Positions 29,041 through 40,386 of a DNA stretch of 64,000 bases are shown piece by piece. Made by a program: the position numbers and the translations under genes. Below the pieces are notes generated by a model that did not search any database, was not told the origin of the DNA, and was given only the letters and a program-made list of their open reading frames with translations. The stretch comes from an uncultured Flavobacteriaceae bacterium (GTDB lineage Bacteria > Bacteroidota > Bacteroidia > Flavobacteriales > Flavobacteriaceae): the NCBI GenBank assembly GCA_947494565.1, contig CANLVG010000003.1:372001-436000 (forward strand), written 5' to 3'. Within the stretch, counting starts at the first letter, position 1; every line of letters starts with the position of its first letter.

Positions 29041-29694
29041 ATGGAAAAGTGGATGCGTTATGCGGGTCCCCTGATCTTTACCTTTATTTTATTGAGTTTC
29101 GCATTCAAGCCTGCAGAGGTAAGAGTGCCCGAAGCTCTTAAAATGACAGAACCTACTGAAGTCTTATTCCCCCAGAATGAGGCTGAAAAACGGTCAACCG
29201 CCGTTTTTCCAACTGCTATTGTAGCGCCCCCTTTTTTAGGGAGCTCTTTTATTGGTTTCAGGGAGGCCTTGGCCTTCAAGGAATCACAAGGAAATTATTT
29301 TACCACCAATACCTTAGGGTATTTGGGTAAATACCAATTCGGTATCGGTACCTTGGAGCTTATGGGTGTCTATAATGCCAGTCATTTCTTAAATGATCCT
29401 GTTTTACAAGAGCGGGTCTTTCAAACCAATGTAGCCCGAAATAAATGGATTTTGCGTCGGGATATCAATCGATTTGTTGGAAAACGAATTGCTGGTGTTG
29501 AGATTACCGAATCTGGAATGTTGGCTGCCGCCCACTTGGCCGGAGCGGGAAATGTAAAGAAATACTTGCGTACCTATGGCGCGCACAACGTCGCCGATGA
29601 ATACGGCACGGACATTGCAAATTATATGAAGAAGTTTTCCGGTTACGATGTATCACATGTAATGCCGAAAAGAAATCCGAAAGTATCAAGATAG
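29041..29694 (+). CDS. Exported lysozyme/transglycosylase-like protein
   Basis: 217 residues with an N-terminal hydrophobic segment (AGPLIFTFILLSFAF), a proline-rich spacer, and a lysozyme-like domain from about residue 72. That domain has FREALAFKESQGNYFTTNTLGYLGKYQFG with the likely catalytic Glu in KESQG, then HFLNDPVLQERVFQ and GMLAAAHLAGAGNVKKYL. The fold pattern matches peptidoglycan-cleaving transglycosylases of Bacteroidota, but activity is unproven. It follows mltG on the same strand, separated by its own promoter. Confidence 0.8.
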   Translation: MEKWMRYAGPLIFTFILLSFAFKPAEVRVPEALKMTEPTEVLFPQNEAEKRSTAVFPTAIVAPPFLGSSFIGFREALAFKESQGNYFTTNTLGYLGKYQFGIGTLELMGVYNASHFLNDPVLQERVFQTNVARNKWILRRDINRFVGKRIAGVEITESGMLAAAHLAGAGNVKKYLRTYGAHNVADEYGTDIANYMKKFSGYDVSHVMPKRNPKVSR

Positions 29695-29729
29695 TGTTCC
29701 CAAAGGGGAAATAATTATGAAAATGGCAT

Positions 29730-29755
29730 AAACCCTGGCGCGAGAACCAGGGTTT
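29730..29755. terminator. Bidirectional terminator
   Basis: AAACCCTGG / CCAGGGTTT with an 8-nt loop, between the converging lysozyme-like and RsmI-like genes. Confidence 0.8.
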
Positions 29756-29761
29756 ATTTGT

Positions 29762-30481
29762 TTAGCCCTGTATGATAAAGATCGCCGGTCTTTTGTGCAG
29801 TTCGGGTACTTCTTTCTTCCAATCCGAAACCGTTTTGGTCGCAATGTATTCCGTGTTCAAGGTGATATCACAGGCGATACAGATTTGGGTACCTGGCGCT
29901 AGTGATTTTAGCATATCAGCCAGCAGTTTGTCGTTTCTATAAGGGGTTTCAATGCAAAGTTGTGACTGTTGCTGTTCTATAGAATGCCTTTCCATTTTTT
30001 TTATGGCCTTTCTCCGTTCGACCGAATCAATGGGCAAATATCCATTAAAGGCGAAGCTCTGCCCATTGAAGCCACTGGCCATCAGTGCGAGTACAATTGA
30101 TGAGGGACCTACCAAAGGAACCACTCGTATTCTTTTTTCATGTGCCAACTTAACGACTTCAGATCCGGGGTCGGCAATAGCAGGGCAACCGGCTTCCGAA
30201 AGTATCCCCACATCAAAACCTTCTAGACAGGGTCGGAGAAAACCTGGTAGCGAAGCGGCTTCCGTATATTTATTCAATGTTTCGATATGAAGGTTGGGTT
30301 GTGATTTGCGAGGACTTATTTTTTTAATGAATCTACGAGCGGTCTTCTCATTTTCAACAATATAGTAATCGATGTCCTCAATCGCCCTTTTTATCGAGAT
30401 CGGTAGTACTTCCAAAGGCTCGTTGTTGCCTAAGGTTGTGGGAATCAAAACTAACTTGCCTCTGGGTTTGTCCTCAGACAT
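29762..30481 (-). CDS. RsmI-like SAM-dependent methyltransferase
   Basis: 239-residue tetrapyrrole-methylase-fold enzyme. It has GKLVLIPTTLGNNEPLEVLP at the start, SEAGCPAIADPGSEVVKLA and PLVGPSSIVLALMASGFNGQSF in the SAM pocket, and ETPYRNDKLLADML. It is related to RsmI, which 2'-O-methylates C1402 of 16S rRNA, but is about 40 residues shorter, lacks the RsmI C-terminal helical domain, and diverges at its N-terminus. It may be a separate Bacteroidota paralogue. Last gene of the dnaA-phosphatase operon. Confidence 0.85.
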   Translation of the reverse strand: MSEDKPRGKLVLIPTTLGNNEPLEVLPISIKRAIEDIDYYIVENEKTARRFIKKISPRKSQPNLHIETLNKYTEAASLPGFLRPCLEGFDVGILSEAGCPAIADPGSEVVKLAHEKRIRVVPLVGPSSIVLALMASGFNGQSFAFNGYLPIDSVERRKAIKKMERHSIEQQQSQLCIETPYRNDKLLADMLKSLAPGTQICIACDITLNTEYIATKTVSDWKKEVPELHKRPAIFIIQG

Positions 30482-30492
30482 ATCTTATGTTC

Positions 30493-30948
30493 TTATAGTG
30501 TCAAGTTGGTGACGATGGCTTCACAAGCTTGATCGATTAGATGGTATACCAGTTCAAAACCATCTTCGGAGTTATAATATGGGTCTGGCACCTCGGTCTC
30601 GATGGTATTGCCTTCGCTCAATAATAGTTTGACCTTAGCAGAATCCGATGGGTCTCGCGCTTTTTGAACTACATTGTTGTAGTTGCTTTGATCCATGACG
30701 TATATCATATCGAACTGATCAAAGTCAGCTACCGTGAATTGCCGACACCTTTGAAAGCCGATATCGAGTCCGTATTTTCGGGCTACCGCAGTGCTTCTCG
30801 GGTCAGGAGGGTTGCCGACATGCCAGCTACCTGTACCTGCCGAATCTACCAAGACCTTATCTGGGTCTACTTTGCTTTGGAGAATACCTTCGGCCAATGG
30901 GGACCGGCAGATATTTCCCAAGCATACCATTAAAACCTTGATTTGCAT
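30493..30948 (-). CDS. Low-molecular-weight protein-tyrosine phosphatase
   Basis: 151 residues. The P-loop C-x5-R-S is in VLMVCLGNICRSPLAEG near the N-terminus, and the general-acid Asp is in VPDPYYNSEDGFE. The family length is normal. It dephosphorylates phosphotyrosine proteins or arginine phosphate, and the substrate is unknown. It lies 6 bp downstream of dnaA and 11 bp before the RsmI-like gene, so the three are probably one transcript. Confidence 0.93.
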   Translation of the reverse strand: MQIKVLMVCLGNICRSPLAEGILQSKVDPDKVLVDSAGTGSWHVGNPPDPRSTAVARKYGLDIGFQRCRQFTVADFDQFDMIYVMDQSNYNNVVQKARDPSDSAKVKLLLSEGNTIETEVPDPYYNSEDGFELVYHLIDQACEAIVTNLTL

Positions 30949-30954
30949 GGAATG

Positions 30955-32379
30955 TTAAGAAAACTTTTTGGTCAAATCGTCAATATACTTTCGAAACTGT
31001 TTATCAGTTTCGGCAAGATTATCTACGGTCTTACAGGCATGTAATACCGTTGCATGATCTCGTTTTCCTATTTGTGAGCCAATACTGGCCAAAGAGGCCT
31101 TAGTGAATTTTTTGGCAAAGAACATCGCCAACTGCCTTGCTTGTACAATATGTCGTTTTCTCGTTTTTGATTGCAAGGTAGCGACGTCCATTTCAAAGTA
31201 ATCGGAGACTACCTTTTGAATATAATCTATAGAGACTTCACGCTTGGTATTTTTCACGAATTTTTCAACGACACTCTGGGCCAGTTCGAGGGTGACCTCC
31301 TTTTTATTGAACGATGATTGGGCAATCAGTGAAATAATGGCTCCTTCGAGTTCACGAATATTGGTTTTGATATGCTTCGCAACATATTCGACAATGTCAT
31401 TGGGCATTTCGACCCCATCGCGATACAGTTTGTTTTTTAGAATGGAAATTCGTGTCTCGTAATCAGGGTTCTGTAATTCGGCCGATAATCCCCACTTGAA
31501 TCGTGATAAGAGACGCTGCTCGATATCCTGCATATCTACCGGTGCTTTATCAGATGTTAGAATAACCTGTTTCCCATTCTGATGCAAGTGATTGAAAATA
31601 TGGAAAAAGACATCTTGTGTACCGGATTTTCCTGAAAGGAATTGCACATCGTCTATAATGAGTACATCGATCAGTTGATAGAAATGGATAAAATCGTTTC
31701 TTGTATTCTTTTTGACCGATTCGATATACTGTTGCGTGAATTTTTCGGCAGAGATATATAGTACGGTTCTTTCGGGATATTTGTCCTTTATTTCAACGCC
31801 AATGGCATGTGCCAAATGGGTTTTTCCTAAACCTACGCCTCCAAATACCAAAAGCGGGTTGAAGGAGGTACCTCCAGGCTTATTGGCCACGGCCATTCCT
31901 GCGGAGCGCGCTAACCGATTGGAATCGCCCTCCAAAAAATTATCAAAGTTGTAATTCGGGTTTAATTGCGACTCGATCTTTATATTTCGAATGCCCGGAA
32001 TAACAAATGGATTGCGCAATTCTGGGTTTTTCGATTTGATGGGCACATCCATTTCTTGAGGTGTCATTCCTCCGCGGTTGGCACTTGGGATCTTTTCCGT
32101 GAAGGGTTCACGATTGCCATACGTATTTTCCATACGGATAATATAGACCAACTTGGCCTTTTCACCCAATTCCTTGGTCAAGGCTACCTTCAATAGTTTG
32201 ACATAGTGTTCCTCGAGCCACTCGTAGAAAAATTTGCTGGGCACCTGGATGCTCAAGGCATTCTCCGATAGTTTTATCGGCTTGATAGGCTCGAACCATG
32301 TTTTGAATGCCTGCGGTTGGATATTATCTTTGATAAAGGCCAAACAATTTTTCCATACGGAACTAGCAGTAACACTCAT
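30955..32379 (-). CDS. dnaA: Chromosomal replication initiator DnaA
   Basis: 474 residues in four domains. Domain I begins WKNCLAFIKDNIQPQAFKTW; a linker follows (~90-135). The AAA+ domain has Walker A GGVGLGKTHLAHAIG, Walker B LIIDDVQFLSGK and the arginine finger in DIEQRLLSRFKWG. The helix-turn-helix domain IV carries GSQIGKRDHATVLHACKTV, which reads DnaA boxes. Its neighbours are a phosphatase and a methyltransferase, not dnaN-recF, so the classic oriC arrangement is absent. Confidence 0.97.
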   Translation of the reverse strand: MSVTASSVWKNCLAFIKDNIQPQAFKTWFEPIKPIKLSENALSIQVPSKFFYEWLEEHYVKLLKVALTKELGEKAKLVYIIRMENTYGNREPFTEKIPSANRGGMTPQEMDVPIKSKNPELRNPFVIPGIRNIKIESQLNPNYNFDNFLEGDSNRLARSAGMAVANKPGGTSFNPLLVFGGVGLGKTHLAHAIGVEIKDKYPERTVLYISAEKFTQQYIESVKKNTRNDFIHFYQLIDVLIIDDVQFLSGKSGTQDVFFHIFNHLHQNGKQVILTSDKAPVDMQDIEQRLLSRFKWGLSAELQNPDYETRISILKNKLYRDGVEMPNDIVEYVAKHIKTNIRELEGAIISLIAQSSFNKKEVTLELAQSVVEKFVKNTKREVSIDYIQKVVSDYFEMDVATLQSKTRKRHIVQARQLAMFFAKKFTKASLASIGSQIGKRDHATVLHACKTVDNLAETDKQFRKYIDDLTKKFS

Positions 32380-32588
32380 CCTAAAATTTCTGTTATTCTT
32401 TCGGTTAGTTATTTTACACGTAGGTAGGAAATATAGCTGGAGCGAGCCTTACTTCCTGAGTGGGACAAATATGTGAACAAATTATCTAAAAAAAAAATCA
32501 AACAGTCTTGAATTTCCCCTTTTTTTTTCCCATGTTCACCATCCATTTTTCGATCCTCTTTAAATGTATCGTTTTTACTTGATAAATC

Positions 32589-32993
32589 ATGAACTTTAAC
32601 GAAATTTCTTTTCGAGTTCGCTACAGCGAAACGGACCAGATGGGAGTCGTGTATCACGGCAACTACGCCCAGTATTTTGAAATGGGAAGAGTTGAGTGGC
32701 TCCGACAGCTCGGAACATCATATAAAGAGATGGAAAGCACTGGTATCATGCTTCCCGTGATTTCATTGCATGTTGATTTCAAGAAATCAGCGGTCTATGA
32801 CGATCTGCTCACCGTACGAACCACCTTAAAAAAAATGCCCTCGGTACGCATTGAATTCGACTTCGAAATCAGAAATGAAATAGGTGATGTTTTGGTAACG
32901 GCGAACACTGTTTTGGTTTTTATGGATATGGCTAAAAAACGTCCGGTAAAATGCCCGGATTACCTCCTTGAAAAAATCGCTGAAGCCCAATGA
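32589..32993 (+). CDS. Hot-dog fold acyl-CoA thioesterase (YbgC/FadM type)
   Basis: 134 residues. The YbgC/4-hydroxybenzoyl-CoA thioesterase signature RVRYSETDQMGVVYHGNYAQYFEMGRVEWLR runs from residue 9; the catalytic Asp lies in ETDQMG. It likely hydrolyses an acyl-CoA or acyl-ACP in the cytosol. It is divergent from dnaA across 209 bp and converges with the YigZ gene. Confidence 0.9.
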   Translation: MNFNEISFRVRYSETDQMGVVYHGNYAQYFEMGRVEWLRQLGTSYKEMESTGIMLPVISLHVDFKKSAVYDDLLTVRTTLKKMPSVRIEFDFEIRNEIGDVLVTANTVLVFMDMAKKRPVKCPDYLLEKIAEAQ

Positions 32994-33002
32994 TCGACCT
33001 TG

Positions 33003-33620
33003 CTAGTCAGCGCTCTTTTTTATGTTGACATCATGCATCGCATCGAACAATTCCCTAATCGTTTCTTCCTCACTTTTTCGTACCGCGAAGGTTACCGTAC
33101 ATGACGTTTCCATATGTTGTGAAACAACCACTAGCTGCTGTTGCTTTATGAAGCGCATCACTTTGTTCAAGACGGCATATTCGAAACGTAGCTCATATTC
33201 GATTTTCTGTATTTTTTCGATGATTTTCGATTCGCTTAAGGCCATGTGTGCAGCCGTGCGATAGGCGGTGATTAGTCCGCCGACGCCCAGTTTCGTTCCT
33301 CCAAAAATTCGGACTATGGCCACCAATACGTTGGTCACCCCAAAAGATTGAACCTGTCCATAGATCGGCATGCCCGCTGAATTGTTCGGCTCACCGTCGT
33401 CATTCGCGCGATACGTTATGTTATCTACTCCAAGTTGCCATGCGTAGCATACATGACCGGCTGTATGGTGTTGTTTTTTGAGTGCCTCAATGATGGGTTT
33501 TACTTCCGTACGGTCTTGAATAGGGAAAGCATATCCAAAGAATTTACTCTTTTTATCCTTGAAGAGTATCTGCTTGGATGGACTTACTAGTGTTTTATAG
33601 GTATCGTTTGATTTATCCAT
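33003..33620 (-). CDS. YigZ/IMPACT-family protein
   Basis: 205 residues. The N-terminal UPF0029 domain contains SKFFGYAFPIQDRTEVKPII, HHTAGHVCYAWQLG, DDGEPNNSAGMPIYGQVQSFG, VLVAIVRIFGGTKLGVGGLITAYRTAA. The C-terminal DUF1949 ferredoxin-like domain runs from about residue 140. The family's role is poorly defined, with links to translation control (the IMPACT homologue). It overlaps the EamA gene by 8 bp, suggesting coupling. Confidence 0.9.
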   Translation of the reverse strand: MDKSNDTYKTLVSPSKQILFKDKKSKFFGYAFPIQDRTEVKPIIEALKKQHHTAGHVCYAWQLGVDNITYRANDDGEPNNSAGMPIYGQVQSFGVTNVLVAIVRIFGGTKLGVGGLITAYRTAAHMALSESKIIEKIQKIEYELRFEYAVLNKVMRFIKQQQLVVVSQHMETSCTVTFAVRKSEEETIRELFDAMHDVNIKKSAD

Positions 33621-34482
33621 TTGAACGGGCTACTAGAAGGATGCTTATCACAGCGAGTGCGATGCCAAACCAATTTTTAGGGCTCAGTTTTTCTTTAAAG
33701 AGCAAAATACCCAAGAGTGTTGAAAACATAACGATGGCTACATTGTTTATCGTAAAAATGGCCGCACTGCTCAGTGCTTTGTTCTGTAATGCACGCAATA
33801 GAAAATAGATAGAAAAATAATTCGGTACGCCTAAGGCGATTCCAGCAATACAGTTTTTTAGGTTGATTTTCAGTGGCCGCTTCAAACTTTTAATGGAGAT
33901 GTAACCTAGGCCGATGACTGCAGCTGATGCAAAAATAGTAGCGGAAAAAATAGGCACTTCTTTCGGGGCAACAAACTCTTTTTGAAAATAGGCCAAACTA
34001 ATGTCGATGAACCCCGAACCCAGAAATACCAAAAAGGGTAGTAAAAGAGCACTGAGCTTGAAAATGGCCGTTCTTTCCTTTACGGAAGCGAAGTAGACTG
34101 CCGCCAGGGCCATAAGAATACCCATGACCGTAATCGGCCCAAGTACTTCTTGATAGCTATAGACACCGAACAGTACCGGAAGTACCAAAGACATTTTGGT
34201 CGCCACGGAGGCTACCGAAACACCTAATCTTTGAGAAGTGGCTGCCATCAAATTAAACACGATTATAAATAGTAGGCCGAGGGCGAAGGACCCCCAAAAC
34301 CAGGCTTTATTGGGAATTTGTACAACTTCTACAGAACCGCGATAGAGCAGAAGCCCCATGGTACAAGCGACTACATAGTTCGTTATAATCGCATAGAAGG
34401 TCTCGATTTTGTATACCGCGAAAAGCTTGAAAATCACAAAAATAAGGCTCGAACAAAGAACGCTTAGGACGAGGTCGAACAT
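33613..34482 (-). CDS. EamA/DMT-family membrane transporter
   Basis: 289-residue drug/metabolite transporter with ten predicted membrane helices arranged as two EamA repeats (first starting LVLSVLCSSLIFVIFKLFAV, second near LLPFLVFLGSGFIDISLAY). The end FTINNVAIVMFSTLLGILLF and ISILLVARSNG is typical. The substrate is unknown; related proteins export amino acids or metabolites. It sits in a four-gene minus-strand run ribD-HAD-EamA-YigZ. Confidence 0.87.
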   Translation of the reverse strand: MFDLVLSVLCSSLIFVIFKLFAVYKIETFYAIITNYVVACTMGLLLYRGSVEVVQIPNKAWFWGSFALGLLFIIVFNLMAATSQRLGVSVASVATKMSLVLPVLFGVYSYQEVLGPITVMGILMALAAVYFASVKERTAIFKLSALLLPFLVFLGSGFIDISLAYFQKEFVAPKEVPIFSATIFASAAVIGLGYISIKSLKRPLKINLKNCIAGIALGVPNYFSIYFLLRALQNKALSSAAIFTINNVAIVMFSTLLGILLFKEKLSPKNWFGIALAVISILLVARSNG

Positions 34483-34483
34483 A

Positions 34484-35089
34484 TCACAATTTGTCCTTTA
34501 AATGGATAATGTCATCGGTGCCCACACGTAAATTCCAACACGAAATTCCCAATTTTTCGGCGGCATCAGTATTCTCTTTGGTATCATCGATAAAAAAGGT
34601 TTCCTCTGCAATCAATTCGTTTTCGTTCAGCACATACTCGTAAATCTCTCGATTGGGTTTGCGCAATTGAATTTCATGGGATAAATAGAATTTTTCGAAG
34701 AGATTTTTGAATCGCATGAACTTCTGAGTGCCTATTTTCCGTTCAAAATGAGGAATATGCAAGGCATTGGTATTGCTCAGTAAAAAGAGGCGGTATCGGT
34801 TTTCGGCAGCTAGGTTTTCGAGAAATTCCAGACGATAATCGGGCAAATCCAAAAGCATGGCATTCCAAGTATGCACTATTTCTTTCGAACTTGCATTCGG
34901 GTATACTTTTACCAATTGATCGATGAAAGTCTCTGAATCGATGGCACCAACTTCGTACGATTCATTCAGTGCGATCAGCTCGGGCGCCAATTCAAGACGG
35001 CCGCCGAACTTTTCGATTTGCCTGAAAATAACTTCCTTGTCCAAATTGATGAAGACGTCGCCAAAGTCGAAAATGATGTTTTTTATCAT
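34484..35089 (-). CDS. HAD-superfamily phosphatase
   Basis: 201 residues, YihX-like. HAD motif I is NIIFDFGDVFINL (the nucleophile Asp is the first Asp), motif II LFLLSNTNALH, motif III the Lys in LRKPNREIYEY, and motif IV FFIDDTKENTDAAEKLG. A helical cap is inserted after motif I, as in subfamily IA. Members dephosphorylate sugar phosphates or FMN. Since it overlaps ribD (stop/start overlap of 4 bp), it could supply the missing dephosphorylation step of riboflavin synthesis; that is inference only. Confidence 0.88.
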   Translation of the reverse strand: MIKNIIFDFGDVFINLDKEVIFRQIEKFGGRLELAPELIALNESYEVGAIDSETFIDQLVKVYPNASSKEIVHTWNAMLLDLPDYRLEFLENLAAENRYRLFLLSNTNALHIPHFERKIGTQKFMRFKNLFEKFYLSHEIQLRKPNREIYEYVLNENELIAEETFFIDDTKENTDAAEKLGISCWNLRVGTDDIIHLKDKL

Positions 35090-36135
35090 GGTCTATATAG
35101 TTTAAGCCTGTCGTTTTCAATTGTACGTTCCGAGCAAAGTGTTCCGGTAAATCGAGGGGCCTTTAGTCCTTTTTCAAAAGAACTGTTTCCAGTAAATACC
35201 CTCGCTTCGTCCCATAAATCGGTATCGATGAATGTTTGAAGCGTTTGAGTGCCACCCTCTACGATCAAACTGGTAATAGATCGTTCAAATAGAAGCTGAC
35301 ACAGTTGTTCGGCCAAATTACGTGAAAAATCCAATCGCACGTATTCCACATTTTTTAACTTTTCCTCCGGTTTTTTCTCAGTGGCTATCAAGCAGGGGGT
35401 ATTGCCATCCAACACCTTAAAATCACTGGATATTTTCAGGTTCTTATCTAGAAGCACTCGCAACGGGTTCTTTCCTGTCCAATGTCGGATATCCAATTTC
35501 GGGTTATCGGCCAAAACAGTGGTCGTTCCAACCAAAATGGCCTGTTCTTGAGCGCGCCACTGGTGTACCACTTGACGTGCGTATGTACCTGTGATCCAGT
35601 ACGGTTGGGCATCCGTATGTCTTTTGTTTTCATCCGGTGCTATAAAGCCATCCGAAGTTTCTGCCCATTTCAAAATGATATAGGGACGTTGTTGTTCGTG
35701 AAAAGTCAAAAAACGGCAGTGGTGTTCGCGGCATTCCTGCTCCAAAACTCCCACGGTAACTTGGCAACCAGCGTCCTTCAACCGTTCTATGCCTTTACCC
35801 GCTACTTTCTCGTGGGGATCCAGAATGCCAATGACTACCTCCGGTATGCCGTGAGATATAATCAAATCTGCACAGGGCGGGGTATTTCCATAATGTGAAC
35901 AAGGTTCGAGGGTGACGTATAAAACGGATTCTTTCAGCAGTGCACTATCGGATACGGCCTTGATGGCGTTTACCTCGGCATGATTCCCACCGTATCGGCT
36001 GGTATACCCCTCCCCAATAATCTTCCCTTTGTGAACCACAACTGCCCCTACCATTGGATTAGGGGCTGTTGAACCCAATCCGTTCCGTGCGATTTCGATA
36101 CACCGCTGCATGTAAATTCTATGTATCTTCACCAA
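35086..36135 (-). CDS. ribD: Bifunctional riboflavin deaminase/reductase RibD
   Basis: 349 residues. The N-terminal deaminase domain has MQRCIEIARNGLGSTAPNPM, the zinc site HAEVNAI and PCSHYGNTPPCADLI. The C-terminal reductase domain from about residue 145 has PYIILKWAETSDGFIAP, NPLRVLLDKNLKI and SLIVEGGTQTLQTFI. It performs deamination and side-chain reduction of the pyrimidine intermediate. The other rib genes are elsewhere. Divergent from prmC. Confidence 0.95.
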   Translation of the reverse strand: MVKIHRIYMQRCIEIARNGLGSTAPNPMVGAVVVHKGKIIGEGYTSRYGGNHAEVNAIKAVSDSALLKESVLYVTLEPCSHYGNTPPCADLIISHGIPEVVIGILDPHEKVAGKGIERLKDAGCQVTVGVLEQECREHHCRFLTFHEQQRPYIILKWAETSDGFIAPDENKRHTDAQPYWITGTYARQVVHQWRAQEQAILVGTTTVLADNPKLDIRHWTGKNPLRVLLDKNLKISSDFKVLDGNTPCLIATEKKPEEKLKNVEYVRLDFSRNLAEQLCQLLFERSITSLIVEGGTQTLQTFIDTDLWDEARVFTGNSSFEKGLKAPRFTGTLCSERTIENDRLKLYRP

Positions 36136-36193
36136 GCAAAAATCGGCTTTTTTCAGTGAAATCAGGTGGCCGACCCGAAACTTATTTTAAGAC

Positions 36194-37069
36194 ATGCTTT
36201 TACGGGAGGTAAAATCAGTATTCCAGCGAGAATTGGATGCTAGTTACGGAAGGGACGAGGTGAACAGCTTCTTCGGTATGTTAATCGAACAGCATCTGAA
36301 TTTACAACGTTTCGTACTGGCACTAACACCGGAACTGACCATAGATAAAGAATCCGAAACCTTTTTTTTTCAAGCATTAAGCCGGTTGCGATTACATGAA
36401 CCGATCCAATATATTTTAGGGTCCACCCATTTTATGGATTTGGAGTTTCTGGTCAATGAACATGTGCTCATTCCAAGGCCTGAAACGGAAGACCTTGTAC
36501 GATGGATTCTTTCGGAAACATCACCTCTTAATGATCAGCTGTCGAATGGCGAGCCTATAAAGATTTTAGATTTAGGTACAGGTTCTGGCTGTATCGCGAT
36601 TGCCCTGGCGAAGCACTTACCAAGAACAATGGTGTACGGGATCGATGTTTCTAAAAAGGCCCTTGAAATGGCTAAAAAGAACGCGAAGAGAAATGGTGTT
36701 AAAGTGACCTTTTTTGAGCAGGATATTTTCAAACTTCAGTTGGAAGATCACTTCGACATCATTGTTTCGAACCCACCTTATGTAAGGGAATCGGAGAAAG
36801 AAGGCATGAATGCGAACGTATTGCAAAACGAACCGGAAATGGCACTTTTCGTACCGGACGGGAATCCACTTCTATTTTATAGGGCGATTGCCGAATTTGC
36901 GGTAGAACGGTTAAAACCCTTTGGCAGCTTATTTTTTGAAATCAATCAATATCTGGCGGTCGAAACCGAACAACTTTTGCATGATCATAATTTTTCGGAA
37001 ATTGAACACCGAAAAGATTTGTTCGGGAATGATCGCATGTTAAAGGGGACGTTCACTAGGCCCGACTAA
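36194..37069 (+). CDS. prmC: Release-factor glutamine N5-methyltransferase
   Basis: 291 residues. Methylates the GGQ glutamine of RF1 and RF2. The helical N-terminal domain has RLRLHEPIQYILGSTHFMD and VLIPRPETEDLVRWIL. The SAM site is ILDLGTGSGCIAIALAK, and the catalytic NPPY is in IIVSNPPYVRESEKEG. The end EIEHRKDLFGNDRMLKGTF is characteristic. Followed by ligA after 15 bp, probably one transcript. Confidence 0.95.
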   Translation: MLLREVKSVFQRELDASYGRDEVNSFFGMLIEQHLNLQRFVLALTPELTIDKESETFFFQALSRLRLHEPIQYILGSTHFMDLEFLVNEHVLIPRPETEDLVRWILSETSPLNDQLSNGEPIKILDLGTGSGCIAIALAKHLPRTMVYGIDVSKKALEMAKKNAKRNGVKVTFFEQDIFKLQLEDHFDIIVSNPPYVRESEKEGMNANVLQNEPEMALFVPDGNPLLFYRAIAEFAVERLKPFGSLFFEINQYLAVETEQLLHDHNFSEIEHRKDLFGNDRMLKGTFTRPD

Positions 37070-39082
<2,013 letters not shown>

Positions 39083-39114
39083 ACCTTTCTTGCGTAAGGA
39101 ATTTACGGAGCGCT

Positions 39115-39582
39115 CTAAGTTTTTGAACTTGGTCTCACTTTTTTTTCGGAAATGGACATGACGATGCTTTTGGGAATACCTTGTTTGGTCTTAAGCTCTC
39201 CATTCCTTTTTTCGGAGATGCCGACGGCCTCCCAAATCATTTTTTTTATGTCTTGTTCAGGAAAAGATCGGAGGTCTTTTACTGAGATATGTCGTATCAG
39301 TTTTCCTTTTCCGTTCAATTTCATGGGCGTATAGGTTAGTTCCGCCCCTCGGTTAAATCCGAAATTTATATGATGGGTGTAGAGGGCCATATGACAAAAG
39401 GCATCTTTCAGCTGTTCCGATTTTGAATAGGCTAGGGCAACGGCATTATAGTTGTCCCAAATTAACTCATTGGCTTCCGGGACAAGACCCGTTATGAAAT
39501 CTCGTAATTCCATGGCCAGCCCTTGAATTTTGCTATTATACGGCGCCATAAATGTTTCAAGTTGCGGATTTGGTTTCATCAT
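39115..39582 (-). CDS. DUF1801 (YdhG-like) protein
   Basis: 155 residues from the ATG at 39582; an upstream ATG at 39615 would add eleven residues not typical of the family, and a second ATG immediately follows the chosen one. DUF1801 features: FMAPYNSKIQGLAMELRDFI, ANELIWDNYNAVAL, YTHHINFGFNRGAEL, and GKLIRHISVKDLRSFPEQDIK. A small cytosolic fold of unknown function, often in accessory DNA. It is the first of the long minus-strand run. Confidence 0.82.
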   Translation of the reverse strand: MMKPNPQLETFMAPYNSKIQGLAMELRDFITGLVPEANELIWDNYNAVALAYSKSEQLKDAFCHMALYTHHINFGFNRGAELTYTPMKLNGKGKLIRHISVKDLRSFPEQDIKKMIWEAVGISEKRNGELKTKQGIPKSIVMSISEKKVRPSSKT

Positions 39583-39682
39583 GGTGATTTTATATTCGTT
39601 TAGCTTTGAAAACAAGACCGAATAGCAGCTGTATTACTTTATATCGTTACGCCGTAAATTCCTATCGTGTTTTCAAGCTATT

Positions 39683-40300
39683 TTATGCTGTTTCTTTTCT
39701 TCTCTTATCTATTTCGATCGCTCTCTGGTAAAAGGTTTTAAATGCCGTTTCGTTGTATTTTACTCGCATTGCGCTTAAAACATCATACAATCCCAAACTA
39801 CACCATTCCCATAGCATGGTGTCAAAGTTGTATTTGTACATCTGTTTACCTACTTCTTTGCGAATGGTATCCGTCTCCATTTGGTCAATACCAACCTTGT
39901 CCAAAGCCATCCGGATTCTATTTTCCCCCTCTTCGGTGAGTTCCGTATCGAGATACGGTTCTAAAATCCAATCCCAATTCCAACTATGTTCACGAAGTTC
40001 GATATTATTTCTTTGAGCAAATTCGGTTAATTCTTCCTTTTTCTCTGCCGAAATGAAAATGATATCATTTTCTATATAGACCTTGCAAATTCCGAAAGCG
40101 GTACTTATGGCATTTATTTCGCTTGCGGAAAACATGCGTTCCGGATACGCAAGGGAGGGCTTAAAGGGATATTTCATGACCTTAATTTCATTTTCATGAA
40201 TGATGGTATCTCCGATACCACAAAAGAAGCTTTTTGTGCTCAAGTTACTTGAACTGAAAAACACTTCGATTCTACTTATCAGTCTTTTTATGAAATTCAT
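39683..40300 (-). CDS. Hypothetical protein
   Basis: 205 residues, no family recognised. It begins MNFIKRLISRIEVFFSSS, has no cleavable signal, and contains FISAEKKEELTEFAQRNNI, a tryptophan-rich HSWNWDWILEPYL, and a C-terminal helix TFYQRAIEIDKRRKE. The sequence looks like a soluble cytoplasmic protein. It lies between DUF1801 and a CPBP protease gene, each in its own unit. Confidence 0.7.
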   Translation of the reverse strand: MNFIKRLISRIEVFFSSSNLSTKSFFCGIGDTIIHENEIKVMKYPFKPSLAYPERMFSASEINAISTAFGICKVYIENDIIFISAEKKEELTEFAQRNNIELREHSWNWDWILEPYLDTELTEEGENRIRMALDKVGIDQMETDTIRKEVGKQMYKYNFDTMLWEWCSLGLYDVLSAMRVKYNETAFKTFYQRAIEIDKRRKETA

Positions 40301-40386
40301 AGTGATTGCTTGAAAAGTATGATAAATCTGTATTGGCCCAATGAAGGTAGCTATTGTATACAGGATTAAGAACTGTACCTATGTTT

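Noticed and set aside
32380..32588. Possible oriC next to dnaA
   Set aside because: The region is AT-rich and has one weak DnaA-box-like TTGTTCACA (reverse strand), but no cluster of TTATNCACA boxes and no dnaN-recF neighbours.
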